DNA of 64,000 bases from assembly GCF_018100925.1 (NCBI RefSeq), contig NZ_JAGJEH010000008.1, positions 339,811-403,810 of the forward strand. Reading direction: 5' to 3'. A program made the position numbers and the translations under genes. This DNA comes from Pseudoalteromonas luteoviolacea (GTDB lineage Bacteria > Pseudomonadota > Gammaproteobacteria > Enterobacterales > Alteromonadaceae). Under the pieces are notes generated by a model. It was not told the origin of the DNA. It did no database searches and saw only the letters and a list, made by a program, of their open reading frames with translations. This document shows positions 16,572 to 25,790 of the stretch, piece after piece; within the stretch, counting starts at the first letter, position 1; the number at the start of each line of letters is the position of its first letter.

Positions 16572-17617
16572 GATTCAGGACCCTGTTGTTCAGTAGTTTG
16601 TTGTCTTGCTTTTTGCTTTGCGACTTTTTCTTGACGCTCTTGCTCTTCTTTTGCTTCATATGCTTCCACAATTCGTGCCACAACTGGGTGACGAACTACA
16701 TCGTGTGATTTAAAGAAGTTAAATGATATCTCATCGACATTGCTGAGTACTTCAATGGCATGACGCAGACCTGAACGTGCGCCCCTCGGTAAGTCAACCT
16801 GAGTAATATCACCTGTAATAACGGCTTTTGAATTAAAACCGATACGAGTTAAGAACATTTTCATTTGTTCAGTTGTGGTATTTTGGCTCTCATCTAGGAT
16901 GATAAAGGCATCGTTCAATGTTCTACCGCGCATGTATGCAAGTGGTGCTACTTCTATGACATTTTTTTCAATTAAGCGTTCAACTTTTTCGAAACCAAGC
17001 ATTTCAAATAAGGCGTCATAAAGAGGGCGCAAGTAGGGGTCAATTTTCTGAGTTAAATCACCAGGTAAAAAGCCCAGTTTCTCTCCCGCTTCTACGGCAG
17101 GCCGAGTAAGGAGAATACGTCTTATTTCTTGTCTTTCTAACGCATCTACAGCGGCAGCGACTGCGAGGTAGGTTTTACCGGTACCTGCAGGGCCAATACC
17201 AAAGCTAATGTCATGGGTTAGGATATTGGCGACGTATTGACTTTGATTTGGGTTACGCGGTTTGACGACACCGCGTCGAGTTTTAATAAAGACCTCTTTT
17301 TCCCAAACGTTAGGCGCATCTTGTTCTAGGCAATTTGCTTCGGTAATTGCCAAATGCACGTTGTCAGGCTCAATGTCTTTGGATTTGCCTTTTACTGGCT
17401 GAGTATCAACATACAGAGACTTTATAATGTCCACAGCGGCTTTGGCTGTGACTTGATTGCCTGTGACTTTAAACCAATTGTCTCTATGTGCGACTTCGAC
17501 ACCTAGACGGCGTTCAATTTGTTTTAGATTATCGTCAAAAGGACCACAAAGAGAAGAGAGGCGGTTATTGTCGGCAGGTTCTAGATAAAACTCAATATTC
17601 TTTACTTGATTGCTCAA
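16568..17617 (-). CDS. ybeZ: PhoH-like ATPase YbeZ
   Basis: A PhoH-family P-loop ATPase of 349 residues. The Walker A motif is FGIGPAGTGKTYLA; the Walker B region is DAFIILDESQN. The N-terminal KH-like part (about residues 1-100) suggests RNA binding. In other bacteria YbeZ partners YbeY in rRNA processing, and the two genes overlap here. The C-terminal 30 residues are charged and glutamine-rich (EEQERQEKVAKQKARQQ). The gene lies 54 bases downstream of miaB, separated by a strong hairpin. Confidence 0.96.
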   Translation of the reverse strand: MSNQVKNIEFYLEPADNNRLSSLCGPFDDNLKQIERRLGVEVAHRDNWFKVTGNQVTAKAAVDIIKSLYVDTQPVKGKSKDIEPDNVHLAITEANCLEQDAPNVWEKEVFIKTRRGVVKPRNPNQSQYVANILTHDISFGIGPAGTGKTYLAVAAAVDALERQEIRRILLTRPAVEAGEKLGFLPGDLTQKIDPYLRPLYDALFEMLGFEKVERLIEKNVIEVAPLAYMRGRTLNDAFIILDESQNTTTEQMKMFLTRIGFNSKAVITGDITQVDLPRGARSGLRHAIEVLSNVDEISFNFFKSHDVVRHPVVARIVEAYEAKEEQERQEKVAKQKARQQTTEQQGPES

Positions 17618-17637
17618 AATGACTTCCTAAGATTGAA

Positions 17638-17660
17638 TGCGCCAGCAAAGTGCTGGCGCA
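17638..17660 (-). terminator. Strong hairpin between miaB and ybeZ (partial terminator or processing site)
   Basis: TGCGCCAGCA-AAG-TGCTGGCGCA is a perfect 10-bp GC-rich stem with a 3-base loop. It has no T-run on the minus strand. It may attenuate or mark a processing site in the operon rather than end it. Confidence 0.5.
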
Positions 17661-17671
17661 AAACAGATGTT

Positions 17672-19105
17672 CTATGGTGTAAAGGTTGCAACACCAATCT
17701 CATTGGCTTCAGGTTCTGAAGGCGCTCTGCTTAAGATATCTGACGGTGCAACATCACGGCGCAAGTCCATTTCAGACTCAGTACGAATTAACTCGCCACG
17801 TAGTGAGTTAGGTAGCGCCTCTGTAATACGTACGTCAACGAATTGACCGATCACTGAATGTGGGCCTTCAAAGTTCACAACACGGTTGTTCTCTGTACGC
17901 CCGCGCAGTTCCATTGGGTTCTTTTTCGAAGGACCTTCAACCAAAATACGTTGCTCAGTATCAAACATCTTACGGCTGATATCTTGTGCCATTTGGTTGA
18001 TACGGTTTTGTAAAAGATACAGACGCTCTTTCTTTTCTTGCTCAGGTACATCATCAGGCAAGTCTGCCGCTGGGGTTCCTGGACGCGCTGAGTAAATGAA
18101 GCTGAAGCTCATATCAAAGCCAATCGCGTTGATAAGGTTCATTGTTTCTTCAAAGTCAGCTTTGCTTTCGCCAGGGAAACCAATGATGAAATCTGAACTC
18201 ATACTTAGGTTTGGACGGATCTTACGCAGTTTACGGATAGTTGACTTGTACTCAAGCGCGGTGTGGCCTCGCTTCATTAGGTTAAGTACGCGGTCTGAGC
18301 CACTTTGTACAGGTAGATGCAGGTGATCTACTAGCTCAGGCACATCTTTATAAGCTTCGATGATGTCTGGCGTAAACTCAACTGGGTGAGAAGTCGTATA
18401 ACGGATGCGGTCAATACCATCAATGGCTGCGACGTAACGCAATAGATCTGAGAAGTAGCATACTTCACCGTCATGCATCTCACCGCGAAATGCATTTACG
18501 TTTTGACCCAAAAGGTTTACTTCACGTACGCCTTGCTCTGCAAGCTGAGCAACTTCTAAAATAACATCATCAAGAGGACGACTTACCTCTTCACCACGTG
18601 TGTAAGGAACTACGCAGAATGTACAATATTTAGAACAGCCTTCCATGATCGATACAAATGCACTAGGGCCTTCAGCTTTCGGTTCTGGTAGGCGGTCAAA
18701 TTTTTCGATTTCAGGGAAAGAAATGTCAACGACAGAACCTTCTTTGCTCTGAACCTGCTTAATCATTTCAGGTAGACGGTGAAGTGTCTGAGGACCGAAT
18801 ACGATATCAACAAAAGGTGCACGTTGACGGATTGTGTCACCTTCTTGAGAAGCTACGCAGCCACCCACACCGATAACCAAATCAGGATTATCTTCTTTTA
18901 ATAGTTTCCAACGACCCAATTGGTGAAATACTTTCTCTTGTGCCTTCTCTCGAATTGAACACGTATTGAGTAGGATCACATCCGCCTGTTCAGCTTCCTC
19001 TGTCAGCTGATAGCCATTGGTGGCATCAAGCAGATCCGCCATTTTCTGGGAGTCATATTCATTCATTTGACAGCCCCAGGTTTTGATATGCAATTTTTTA
19101 CCCAT
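17672..19105 (-). CDS. miaB: tRNA-2-methylthio-N6-isopentenyladenosine synthase MiaB
   Basis: MiaB is a radical-SAM methylthiotransferase that converts i6A37 to ms2i6A37 in tRNAs reading codons that begin with U. The 477-residue protein starts KKLHIKTWGCQMNEYDS, with the N-terminal cluster cysteines (C in WGCQMN, C in LNTCSIREKA, C in GVGGCVA). The radical-SAM motif is CSKYCTFC, followed by the TRGxExSR motif (PYTRGEEVSRP). A TRAM domain ends the protein (LVEGPSKKNP to VDVRITEALPNSLRGEL). It is divergent from ubiF, as in enterobacteria. Confidence 0.97.
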   Translation of the reverse strand: MGKKLHIKTWGCQMNEYDSQKMADLLDATNGYQLTEEAEQADVILLNTCSIREKAQEKVFHQLGRWKLLKEDNPDLVIGVGGCVASQEGDTIRQRAPFVDIVFGPQTLHRLPEMIKQVQSKEGSVVDISFPEIEKFDRLPEPKAEGPSAFVSIMEGCSKYCTFCVVPYTRGEEVSRPLDDVILEVAQLAEQGVREVNLLGQNVNAFRGEMHDGEVCYFSDLLRYVAAIDGIDRIRYTTSHPVEFTPDIIEAYKDVPELVDHLHLPVQSGSDRVLNLMKRGHTALEYKSTIRKLRKIRPNLSMSSDFIIGFPGESKADFEETMNLINAIGFDMSFSFIYSARPGTPAADLPDDVPEQEKKERLYLLQNRINQMAQDISRKMFDTEQRILVEGPSKKNPMELRGRTENNRVVNFEGPHSVIGQFVDVRITEALPNSLRGELIRTESEMDLRRDVAPSDILSRAPSEPEANEIGVATFTP

Positions 19106-19370
19106 TGAAATAAAGCCTCGTTTTCAATTCGATGATCAGCACAACGTCTTGCCAGTTAATAAAATACCCCTACAACTGGCAAACACTTACTAAAATAGCT
19201 TAAAAAGAGGCGTATTTTATCTGACCTATAGTCACTAGCCAAGTATAGATTTCATCTTTCAAAGTAGGGATCAAGGACGGTTGTAATTATTCGACTACAA
19301 TCATGCAAAGAGATCTTTTTCTCACTAATTAAGATACAATGTAAATACACCAGCTAATTTAGGCAAATTT

Positions 19371-20534
19371 ATGAAAAATAACGTGTTGATAGTCGGTGGC
19401 GGCATGGTTGGCGCAGCTGCGGCAGTGGAGCTTGCCCGTCAAGGATGTCAGGTCACCGTGATTGAAAATAACCCCATAGACCCGATAGCGATACTCGAAG
19501 GTGAGCAAGTAGATATTCGCGTATCGGCGATCAACCGTTTTTCGGAAGCATTGTTAGATAAACTCGGTGCCATGCCATTGATACGCCAAAGTCGTAATGC
19601 GCCTTATCATCAATTAGAAGCATATGAGCATGGTAGTGAGCATCTTCTGTTTGATAGAGAAGAGGTATCGACATCTCATTTGGGCCACTTGGTTGAAAAC
19701 AGCATAATTCAAGCTTCTTTATGGACGCAGTTTGAAGAAAACAATATCAAAGTGGTGACGGTAAAAGATGCGCCAGTAGCCGTTGAGCAACATATTAGTA
19801 GCATTGATTTGGTTTATCCTGAGCAACGCTTTAGTGCTGATTTAGTGATTGCTGCAGATGGCGGACGCTCTGCACTGCGTAGCCTTGCGGGTATCGGTGT
19901 GACGGGATGGCAGTACCAGCAGCACTGTATGGGGATCTTGATAAAGGTCGATGGCCCACAACAAGTAAAAACCTGGCAGGAGTTTAAACCCACAGGTCCG
20001 ATTGCGTTTTTGCCTATGCAAGCGCCGTATGCCAATCTGATCTGGTATCACCATGGCTCCGAGTTAAAACGCTTAAAAGCTCTAACTAATGACGGGTTAA
20101 AACAAGAGATCATAGAACACTTTTTTGATTTGCCGGGTGATTTTACCGTTGAACAAAGTGCGGTATTTCCACTCGCACGTCAGCATGCCAATCAATACAG
20201 TAAAGGACGTTTAGTGTTAGTTGGTGATGCAGCCCATACGATTAATCCGCTTGCGGGGCAGGGCGTTAATCTTGGCTTTAAGGATGTGGCGGCGCTAGGC
20301 GGATGTTTACAGGGATTTGATGATGTTGGAGAGCTTGCTAGATTGCATCAATACGAAAAAATGCGCCGTAAAGATAATTTATTGATGATGAGCATGATGG
20401 ATGCCTGTTATTTCGGCTTTTCAAATGAGATTAAGCCGTTAAAGTCGCTGCGTAGTCTTGCGTTAAAAATGGCGAATAAAGCTGGGCCAATTAAGCGGGA
20501 AGTCCTCAAACATGCGATGGGTGGCAGTTTTTAA
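19371..20534 (+). CDS. ubiF: Ubiquinone biosynthesis FAD hydroxylase UbiF/UbiH-type
   Basis: A UbiH/UbiF/VisC-family flavin monooxygenase of 387 residues, one of the ring hydroxylases of aerobic ubiquinone synthesis. It has the N-terminal FAD motif VGGGMVGAAAA, the DG motif (VIAADGGRSALR) and the second FAD motif GRLVLVGDAAHTINPLAGQGVNLG. Position opposite miaB is that of ubiF in E. coli, which hydroxylates C6; other family members share the motifs, so the choice of UbiF rests on synteny. It ends at a bidirectional terminator shared with the tRNA array. Confidence 0.88.
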   Translation: MKNNVLIVGGGMVGAAAAVELARQGCQVTVIENNPIDPIAILEGEQVDIRVSAINRFSEALLDKLGAMPLIRQSRNAPYHQLEAYEHGSEHLLFDREEVSTSHLGHLVENSIIQASLWTQFEENNIKVVTVKDAPVAVEQHISSIDLVYPEQRFSADLVIAADGGRSALRSLAGIGVTGWQYQQHCMGILIKVDGPQQVKTWQEFKPTGPIAFLPMQAPYANLIWYHHGSELKRLKALTNDGLKQEIIEHFFDLPGDFTVEQSAVFPLARQHANQYSKGRLVLVGDAAHTINPLAGQGVNLGFKDVAALGGCLQGFDDVGELARLHQYEKMRRKDNLLMMSMMDACYFGFSNEIKPLKSLRSLALKMANKAGPIKREVLKHAMGGSF

Positions 20535-20556
20535 ACTGTGCCAAACAACCCAGTGT

Positions 20557-20586
20557 AAAAAAGGGAGCAGCAGGCTTCCTTTTTTT
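20557..20586. terminator. Bidirectional terminator between ubiF and the tRNA array
   Basis: AAAAAAGGGAGC (20557-20568) and GCTTCCTTTTTT (20574-20585) form a 12-bp stem with one G-U pair and a 5-base loop. A T-run follows on the plus strand, and a second is supplied on the minus strand by the A-run. It can stop both ubiF and the convergent tRNA transcript. Confidence 0.8.
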
Positions 20587-20713
20587 ATTTCAAAATAAAG
20601 CGTAAAAATTGTCTTCGATGAAGAGTCTAAGTATGGATAAAAATAAAATAAAGAAATTGTTGGAATATTAAGAAAGATTTTTTTGATGAAGTATTTTGGA
20701 GAGTATTTAAACA

Positions 20714-20798
<85 letters not shown>

Positions 20799-20828
20799 AA
20801 TGTTTAATAATTATCTATAGAAGATAAT

Positions 20829-20903
20829 TGGCTGGAGTACCAGGATTTGAACCTGGGAATGGCGGGATCAAAACCCGCTGCCTTACCGCTTGGCGATACT
20901 CCA
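20829..20903 (-). tRNA. tRNA-Gln (anticodon UUG), copy 1 from the left
   Basis: 75 bases including CCA. Acceptor TGGAGTA/TACTCCA, discriminator G, anticodon loop TTTTGAT giving UUG. Closely follows E. coli tRNA-Gln. Confidence 0.95.
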
Positions 20904-20945
20904 ACGATGGTAGTTAAAGTTATTTTAGTTCAAACTTTAAGAACA

Positions 20946-21030
<85 letters not shown>

Positions 21031-21052
21031 ATAGTGTTATCTCATAAAGAGA

Positions 21053-21127
21053 TGGCTGGAGTACCAGGATTTGAACCTGGGAATGGCGGGATCAAAACCC
21101 GCTGCCTTACCGCTTGGCGATACTCCA
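21053..21127 (-). tRNA. tRNA-Gln (anticodon UUG), copy 2
   Basis: 75 bases including CCA, same sequence as the other Gln copies. Confidence 0.95.
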
Positions 21128-21165
21128 ACAAAGGTAGTTGATTATTTTAGTTCTTATCGAGAACT

Positions 21166-21250
<85 letters not shown>

Positions 21251-21271
21251 ATATTCTATCTCATAAAGAGA

Positions 21272-21346
21272 TGGCTGGAGTACCAGGATTTGAACCTGGG
21301 AATGGCGGGATCAAAACCCGCTGCCTTACCGCTTGGCGATACTCCA
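21272..21346 (-). tRNA. tRNA-Gln (anticodon UUG), copy 3
   Basis: 75 bases including CCA, same sequence as the other Gln copies; part of the 219-base tandem duplication. Confidence 0.95.
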
Positions 21347-21384
21347 ACAAAGGTAGTTGATTATTTTAGTTCTTATCGAGAACT

Positions 21385-21469
<85 letters not shown>

Positions 21470-21492
21470 ATGTATTTTCTTTTTTAAGAAAA

Positions 21493-21569
21493 TGGTGGCT
21501 ATGCCCTGATTTGAACAGGGGACCCCATCATTATGAGTGATGTGCTCTAACCAGCTGAGCTACATAGCC
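21493..21569 (-). tRNA. tRNA-Met (anticodon CAU, elongator type), copy 1
   Basis: 77 bases including CCA. Acceptor GGCTATG/CATAGCC with a normal first pair; the initiator features (C1-A72 mismatch, three G-C pairs in the anticodon stem) are absent. Anticodon loop CTCATAA. Resembles E. coli elongator tRNA-Met. Confidence 0.93.
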
Positions 21570-21571
21570 AT

Positions 21572-21646
21572 TGGCTGGAGTACCAGGATTTGAACCTGGG
21601 AATGGCGGGATCAAAACCCGCTGCCTTACCGCTTGGCGATACTCCA
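21572..21646 (-). tRNA. tRNA-Gln (anticodon UUG), copy 4
   Basis: 75 bases including CCA; only two bases separate it from the neighbouring tRNA-Met, the one spacer without room for a hairpin. Confidence 0.95.
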
Positions 21647-21679
21647 ACGAAACGATTATTTTAGTTCTTATCGAGAACA

Positions 21680-21764
<85 letters not shown>

Positions 21765-21811
21765 ACATTAGGGTAGTTAGTTTTAAAGTTGCTAATCAAC
21801 TTGAAAAAGCA

Positions 21812-21888
21812 TGGTGGCTATGCCCTGATTTGAACAGGGGACCCCATCATTATGAGTGATGTGCTCTAACCAGCTGAGCTACATAGCC
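21812..21888 (-). tRNA. tRNA-Met (anticodon CAU, elongator type), copy 2; first of the array
   Basis: 77 bases including CCA, same sequence as the other Met copy. It is the first tRNA after the promoter at 21927-21956. Confidence 0.93.
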
Positions 21889-21926
21889 ATCTCTTTTTCG
21901 TTCATCACCATCGCTGGTGCGGGGCG

Positions 21927-21956
21927 TATTATGCGTATATGCCCCCATGCCGTCAA
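21927..21956 (-). promoter_or_regulatory. Strong sigma-70 promoter of the tRNA array with GC-rich discriminator
   Basis: On the minus strand TTGACG (-35, 21951-21956) is followed after 17 bases by CATAAT (-10, 21928-21933), then ACGCCCCGC. The near-consensus boxes, exact spacing and GC-rich discriminator are typical of stable-RNA promoters under stringent (ppGpp/DksA) control. Start would be about 30 bases before the first tRNA-Met. Confidence 0.85.
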
Positions 21957-22106
21957 CACCTTTTTTCGAAAAAATTTCGTATCACAGATTGTTTGCAGAT
22001 AAATTAAGCGAAACGGCCTGTTTTTATACCAAAACAAAAAGGAAAGTACAATTATCGACAACAACCAAGGTTAAAAAATATAGGCATGCTTTGTACCTTT
22101 TAAGGT

Positions 22107-22130
22107 AAAAAACGCAATAGGGGCGTTTTT
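22107..22130 (-). terminator. Second hairpin downstream of ychF
   Basis: AAAAACGC-AATAGGG-GCGTTTTT with a T-run on the minus strand. It lies behind the stronger terminator at 22159-22186, giving tandem stops after the rplY-pth-ychF transcript. Confidence 0.6.
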
Positions 22131-22158
22131 GATATAGATAAAAGCGTCGAGCGGACAC

Positions 22159-22186
22159 AAAAAAAGCCCTGAATAAGGGCTTTTTT
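22159..22186 (-). terminator. Rho-independent terminator of rplY-pth-ychF
   Basis: AAAAAAAGCCCT-GAATA-AGGGCTTTTTT: a GC core of GCCCT/AGGGC extended by A-T pairs, 23 bases past the ychF stop. Symmetrical enough to work in both directions. Confidence 0.85.
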
Positions 22187-22208
22187 AGTCATTGTATAAG
22201 AGATGTCA

Positions 22209-23300
22209 TTAAACGTTGAACAAGAAGTTCATCACGTCGCCATCTTTTACGATGTAATCTTTACCTTCTTGACGCATTTTACCCGCGTCTTTTGCACCGC
22301 TTTCACCTTGGTATTCAATGTAGTCATCAAAACCAATAGTCTGTGCACGAATAAAACCACGTTCAAAGTCAGTGTGAATTTTACCAGCAGCTTGCGGTGC
22401 CGTTGCGCCAACAGGAATGGTCCATGCGCGCACTTCTTTTACACCCGCAGTAAAGTAGGTTTGTAATTTAAGAAGTTCGTAACCGCCGCGGATCACTAAG
22501 TTAAGACCTGGCTCTTCAAGACCAAGATCAGCCATGAACTCAAGCTTGTCTTCTTCTTCAAGTTCTGACAGCTCTGATTCAATCGCAGCACATACTGGGA
22601 TCACAACCGCGTCTTCAGCAGCTGCAATTTCACGCACCTTATCTAAGAATGGATTATTTTCAAAACCATCTTCAGGTACGTTGGCGATATACATTGTCGG
22701 TTTGATCGTTAAGAAGTTAAGCGGCTTGATAGCAGCAAGTTCTTCTTTAGTTAGCTCTAAAGAGCGCAGTGTTAGGCCTTCATCAAGGTGTGCTTTAACT
22801 TTTTCTAGTACGTCGTTTTGGAATTTAGCTTCTTTATCGCCGCCTTTTGCTTTTTTAGCATTACGTTGAGCCGCACGATCTGCCGCTTCCATATCAGCTA
22901 AAACAAGTTCAGTATTAATAACGTCAATATCATCCGCAGGGTTTACTTGACCCGAAACGTGTACGATATTTTCATCTTCAAAGCAACGAACAACGTGACC
23001 AATGGCATCAGTTTCACGAATGTTTGCTAGGAACTGGTTACCAAGGCCTTCACCTTTTGATGCACCTTTTACCAGACCGGCAATATCAACAAACTCCATC
23101 GTTGTTGCGATGGTTTTTTGTGGATTAACAATCGCAGCCAATTGGTCTAGACGAGGATCCGGAACGGCAACAACGCCTGTGTTTGGTTCGATTGTACAAA
23201 ACGGAAAGTTTGCGGCTTCGATCCCCGCTTTAGTTAATGCATTAAATAGGGTTGATTTACCAACGTTTGGTAAACCCACAATGCCACATTTAAAACCCAT
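22209..23300 (-). CDS. ychF: Ribosome-binding ATPase YchF
   Basis: YchF is an Obg-family P-loop protein that prefers ATP over GTP, binds ribosomes and affects oxidative-stress responses. The 363-residue protein starts MGFKCGIVGLPNVGKSTLFNALT (Walker A GLPNVGKS). It has the DIAGLVKGASKGEGLGNQFL G3 region, a coiled-coil insertion (about residues 125-190), and a C-terminal TGS domain (EVRAWTIP to KDGDVMNFLFNV). The usual length is 363. Cotranscribed with pth upstream, as in many gammaproteobacteria. Confidence 0.97.
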   Translation of the reverse strand: MGFKCGIVGLPNVGKSTLFNALTKAGIEAANFPFCTIEPNTGVVAVPDPRLDQLAAIVNPQKTIATTMEFVDIAGLVKGASKGEGLGNQFLANIRETDAIGHVVRCFEDENIVHVSGQVNPADDIDVINTELVLADMEAADRAAQRNAKKAKGGDKEAKFQNDVLEKVKAHLDEGLTLRSLELTKEELAAIKPLNFLTIKPTMYIANVPEDGFENNPFLDKVREIAAAEDAVVIPVCAAIESELSELEEEDKLEFMADLGLEEPGLNLVIRGGYELLKLQTYFTAGVKEVRAWTIPVGATAPQAAGKIHTDFERGFIRAQTIGFDDYIEYQGESGAKDAGKMRQEGKDYIVKDGDVMNFLFNV

Positions 23301-23346
23301 AATTTTGAACCTTCAGTTAATCAAATTGTTGCCGTATAAAAATACT

Positions 23347-23931
23347 TTACGGCTTAAATGAATGTAGTCTGTTTTGTGCTTTTAACACACCGTCTTTCGC
23401 TAGAATCTCCATGCAACGAACTGCTTCATCAACGACCGCATCAATTTTTTCTTGGTCAGCTTTCGGTGCTTTACCTAATACCCAGCCCGTGACTTTGTCT
23501 CGGTGACCCGGGTGACCAATGCCTATTCGCAAGCGCATAAATTCTTTGTTATTGCCAAGCTTAGAAATAATGTCTTTCAAGCCATTATGTCCGCCATGAC
23601 CACCGCCTTTTTTTATTTTGGCGATGCCTGGGTCCATATCCATTTCGTCATGTGCAACGAGGATGTTTTCAGCTGGAATTTTAAAAAAGTTTGCAAGGCT
23701 TGAGACTGCTTTGCCACTTAAATTCATATAAGTGGTGGGAATAAGCAATTTAAATTCTTGGTTATTGATGAGTACTTTGCCTGTAAGGCCATGGTACTTT
23801 GAGTCAGGTTTGAGAATGCAATTGTAGCGTTTTGCCAGTTCTTCTACGAACCACGCACCGGCATTGTGACGAGTGTTTGCATATTCGGGGCCTGGATTAG
23901 CCAGGCCCACAAGCATTTGAATATTATTCAA
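23347..23931 (-). CDS. pth: Peptidyl-tRNA hydrolase
   Basis: Pth releases tRNA from prematurely dropped peptidyl-tRNA. The 194-residue protein has the family motifs MLVGLANPGPEYANTRHNAG (catalytic His in TRHNAG), YMNLSGKAV, AHDEMDMDPG and GGGHGGHNGLKDI. The start used is TTG at 23931, which has AAGGTG upstream; an ATG at 23916 would leave almost no residue before the first strand and has no ribosome-binding site. It lies 19 bases after rplY and 46 bases before ychF. Confidence 0.95.
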   Translation of the reverse strand: MNNIQMLVGLANPGPEYANTRHNAGAWFVEELAKRYNCILKPDSKYHGLTGKVLINNQEFKLLIPTTYMNLSGKAVSSLANFFKIPAENILVAHDEMDMDPGIAKIKKGGGHGGHNGLKDIISKLGNNKEFMRLRIGIGHPGHRDKVTGWVLGKAPKADQEKIDAVVDEAVRCMEILAKDGVLKAQNRLHSFKP

Positions 23932-23950
23932 GGTGTTAACACCTTAAAAA

Positions 23951-24556
23951 TTACTCAGCAGCTTCTTCAGCTTCTTCAGAAGCAGCGCCTTTAGGAGCGT
24001 TTAAAGTAACAACAGCTTGGTCGTGGTCCGCACCTTTAGCTAGTTCTACTGAAACAACACCTGCAGGTAGTGCAACGTCAGATAGGTGTACAGTTGCACC
24101 TACAGCGATTGCAGCAACATCAACTTCTACGAACTCAGGAAGTTGAGCTGGTAGACATGTGATTTCGATTTCTGTTACGTGGTGAGCAACAGTGTTACCG
24201 CCTTTAGTAGCAGCTTCTTCGTTGATGAAGTGTACTGGTACTTTAGTGTGGATCTTCTGAGAAGCATCAACACGTTGGAAGTCTAAGTGAGTGATCTTAG
24301 GCTTGTACGGGTGACGCTGGATGTCTTTAACGATAGCTTCAACAGACTCACCGCCAATGTTTAGCGTAAGGATGTGAGTGTAGAAACCTTCGTCTTCTTG
24401 CATGTGGATCACTTTGTTGTGATCTAGAGTAAGAGAAACAACTTCTTTGCCCGCACCGTAAAGGATTGCAGGAACTTTATCAGCGCGACGTAGGCGGCGG
24501 CTCGCACCAGTACCTAATTCTACGCGTACTTCAGCGTCTAAAACGTATTGTGACAT
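23951..24556 (-). CDS. rplY: Ribosomal protein bL25, long Ctc-type
   Basis: bL25 binds 5S rRNA. This is the two-domain Ctc form of 201 residues: the L25 domain (about 1-95, SQYVLDAEVRVELGTGASRR onward) plus a C-terminal TL5/Ctc beta domain and an acidic tail (SEEAEEAAE). E. coli L25 has the first domain only. The start ATG at 24556 has GGAG upstream; a longer in-frame extension to 24607 lacks support. It heads the rplY-pth-ychF transcript. Confidence 0.95.
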   Translation of the reverse strand: MSQYVLDAEVRVELGTGASRRLRRADKVPAILYGAGKEVVSLTLDHNKVIHMQEDEGFYTHILTLNIGGESVEAIVKDIQRHPYKPKITHLDFQRVDASQKIHTKVPVHFINEEAATKGGNTVAHHVTEIEITCLPAQLPEFVEVDVAAIAVGATVHLSDVALPAGVVSVELAKGADHDQAVVTLNAPKGAASEEAEEAAE

Positions 24557-24714
24557 AACTGTCTCCAAAATATATAAAGTTAATAATGTCAGAAAACTCG
24601 CGACCAAATTTTCTGGCGTATACCTATCAAGCTGACAAATTTTGTCTGCCCAGTAGGTAAAAAAGGCGCGCTAATATAGCACTATCATGGCTAGATTAAA
24701 ACCATTAGAGCAAT

Positions 24715-24740
24715 AAAAAAGCACCAAACGGTGCTTTTTT
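24715..24740 (-). terminator. Rho-independent terminator of prs
   Basis: AAAAAAGCACC-AAAC-GGTGCTTTTTT, starting 18 bases after the prs stop. The T-run on the minus strand comes from the A-run at 24715-24720. Works in both directions in principle. Confidence 0.85.
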
Positions 24741-24758
24741 ATTTAATCTTGCAATGAA

Positions 24759-25706
24759 TTAGTGTTCAAACATTGCCGAGATTGATTCTTCGTTGCTGAT
24801 ACGGCGAATAGTTTCTGCCATCATGTCAGCTAAGGTTAACACTTTAACCTTATCAATTGCGCGAAGCTCGTCAGACAACGGAATAGAGTCTGTTACGATC
24901 ACTTCGTCGATAACTGAGTTACGTAAGTTCTCAGCAGCATTACCAGATAATACTGGGTGAGTAGCGTAAGCAAATACGCGCTTAGCGCCATGCTCTTTTA
25001 ATGCTGCAGCGGCCTTACATAAAGTGCCACCTGTATCGATCATATCATCAACAATGATGCAGTCACGGCCTTCAACGTCACCGATGATGTGCATAACTTG
25101 TGACACGTTTGCTTGAGGACGACGCTTGTCGATGATAGCAAGGTCTTTGTCGTCAAGTAGCTTTGCAATAGCACGCGCACGTACTACGCCACCAATGTCA
25201 GGTGATACAACGACGACATCATCAAAGTCACGCTCTTTCATGTCTTCGATAAGTACTGGGCTACCAAATACGTTATCTACTGGCACATCGAAGAAACCTT
25301 GGATTTGTTCTGCATGTAGATCCACAGTTAAAACGCGGTCAACACCTACACTTGATAGGAAGTCTGCTACCACTTTTGCAGTGATAGGCACACGTGCTGA
25401 ACGAACGCGGCGGTCTTGACGTGCATAACCAAAATATGGGATCACTGCGGTAATACGGCCCGCAGAGGCACGACGAAGCGCATCAACCATAACGATAAGT
25501 TCCATTAGGTTATCGTTTGTTGGCGCACAAGTTGATTGAATAATAAAGACGTCTGAACCACGTACATTTTCATTGATTTGAACGCTGATCTCACCGTCAC
25601 TAAAACGGCCTACAACGGCATCACCTAACTCAATAAATAAACGTTTTGCAACTTTTTGAGCTAGCTCGGGTGTTGCGTTACCAGCGAAGAGCTTCATGTC
25701 GGGCAC
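24759..25706 (-). CDS. prs: Ribose-phosphate pyrophosphokinase Prs
   Basis: Prs makes phosphoribosyl pyrophosphate from ribose 5-phosphate and ATP for nucleotide, His and Trp synthesis. Starting at GTG 25706, which has GAGGAA upstream, gives 315 residues, exactly the usual bacterial length and the same PDMKLFAGNA N-terminus as E. coli Prs, which also uses GTG. Visible motifs are YFGYARQDRR, the histidine region VLTVDLHAEQIQGFF, and the PRPP-binding loop DCIIVDDMIDTGGTL. It follows ispE, as in many gammaproteobacteria, and has its own terminator. Confidence 0.97.
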   Translation of the reverse strand: MPDMKLFAGNATPELAQKVAKRLFIELGDAVVGRFSDGEISVQINENVRGSDVFIIQSTCAPTNDNLMELIVMVDALRRASAGRITAVIPYFGYARQDRRVRSARVPITAKVVADFLSSVGVDRVLTVDLHAEQIQGFFDVPVDNVFGSPVLIEDMKERDFDDVVVVSPDIGGVVRARAIAKLLDDKDLAIIDKRRPQANVSQVMHIIGDVEGRDCIIVDDMIDTGGTLCKAAAALKEHGAKRVFAYATHPVLSGNAAENLRNSVIDEVIVTDSIPLSDELRAIDKVKVLTLADMMAETIRRISNEESISAMFEH

Positions 25707-25790
25707 GGTAGGGTTCCTCAGGCACTGAATTTTTGGACTAACATGCAAAGACTAAAATAGCACAGTCAATACAGGCTAACTTAAACTAAT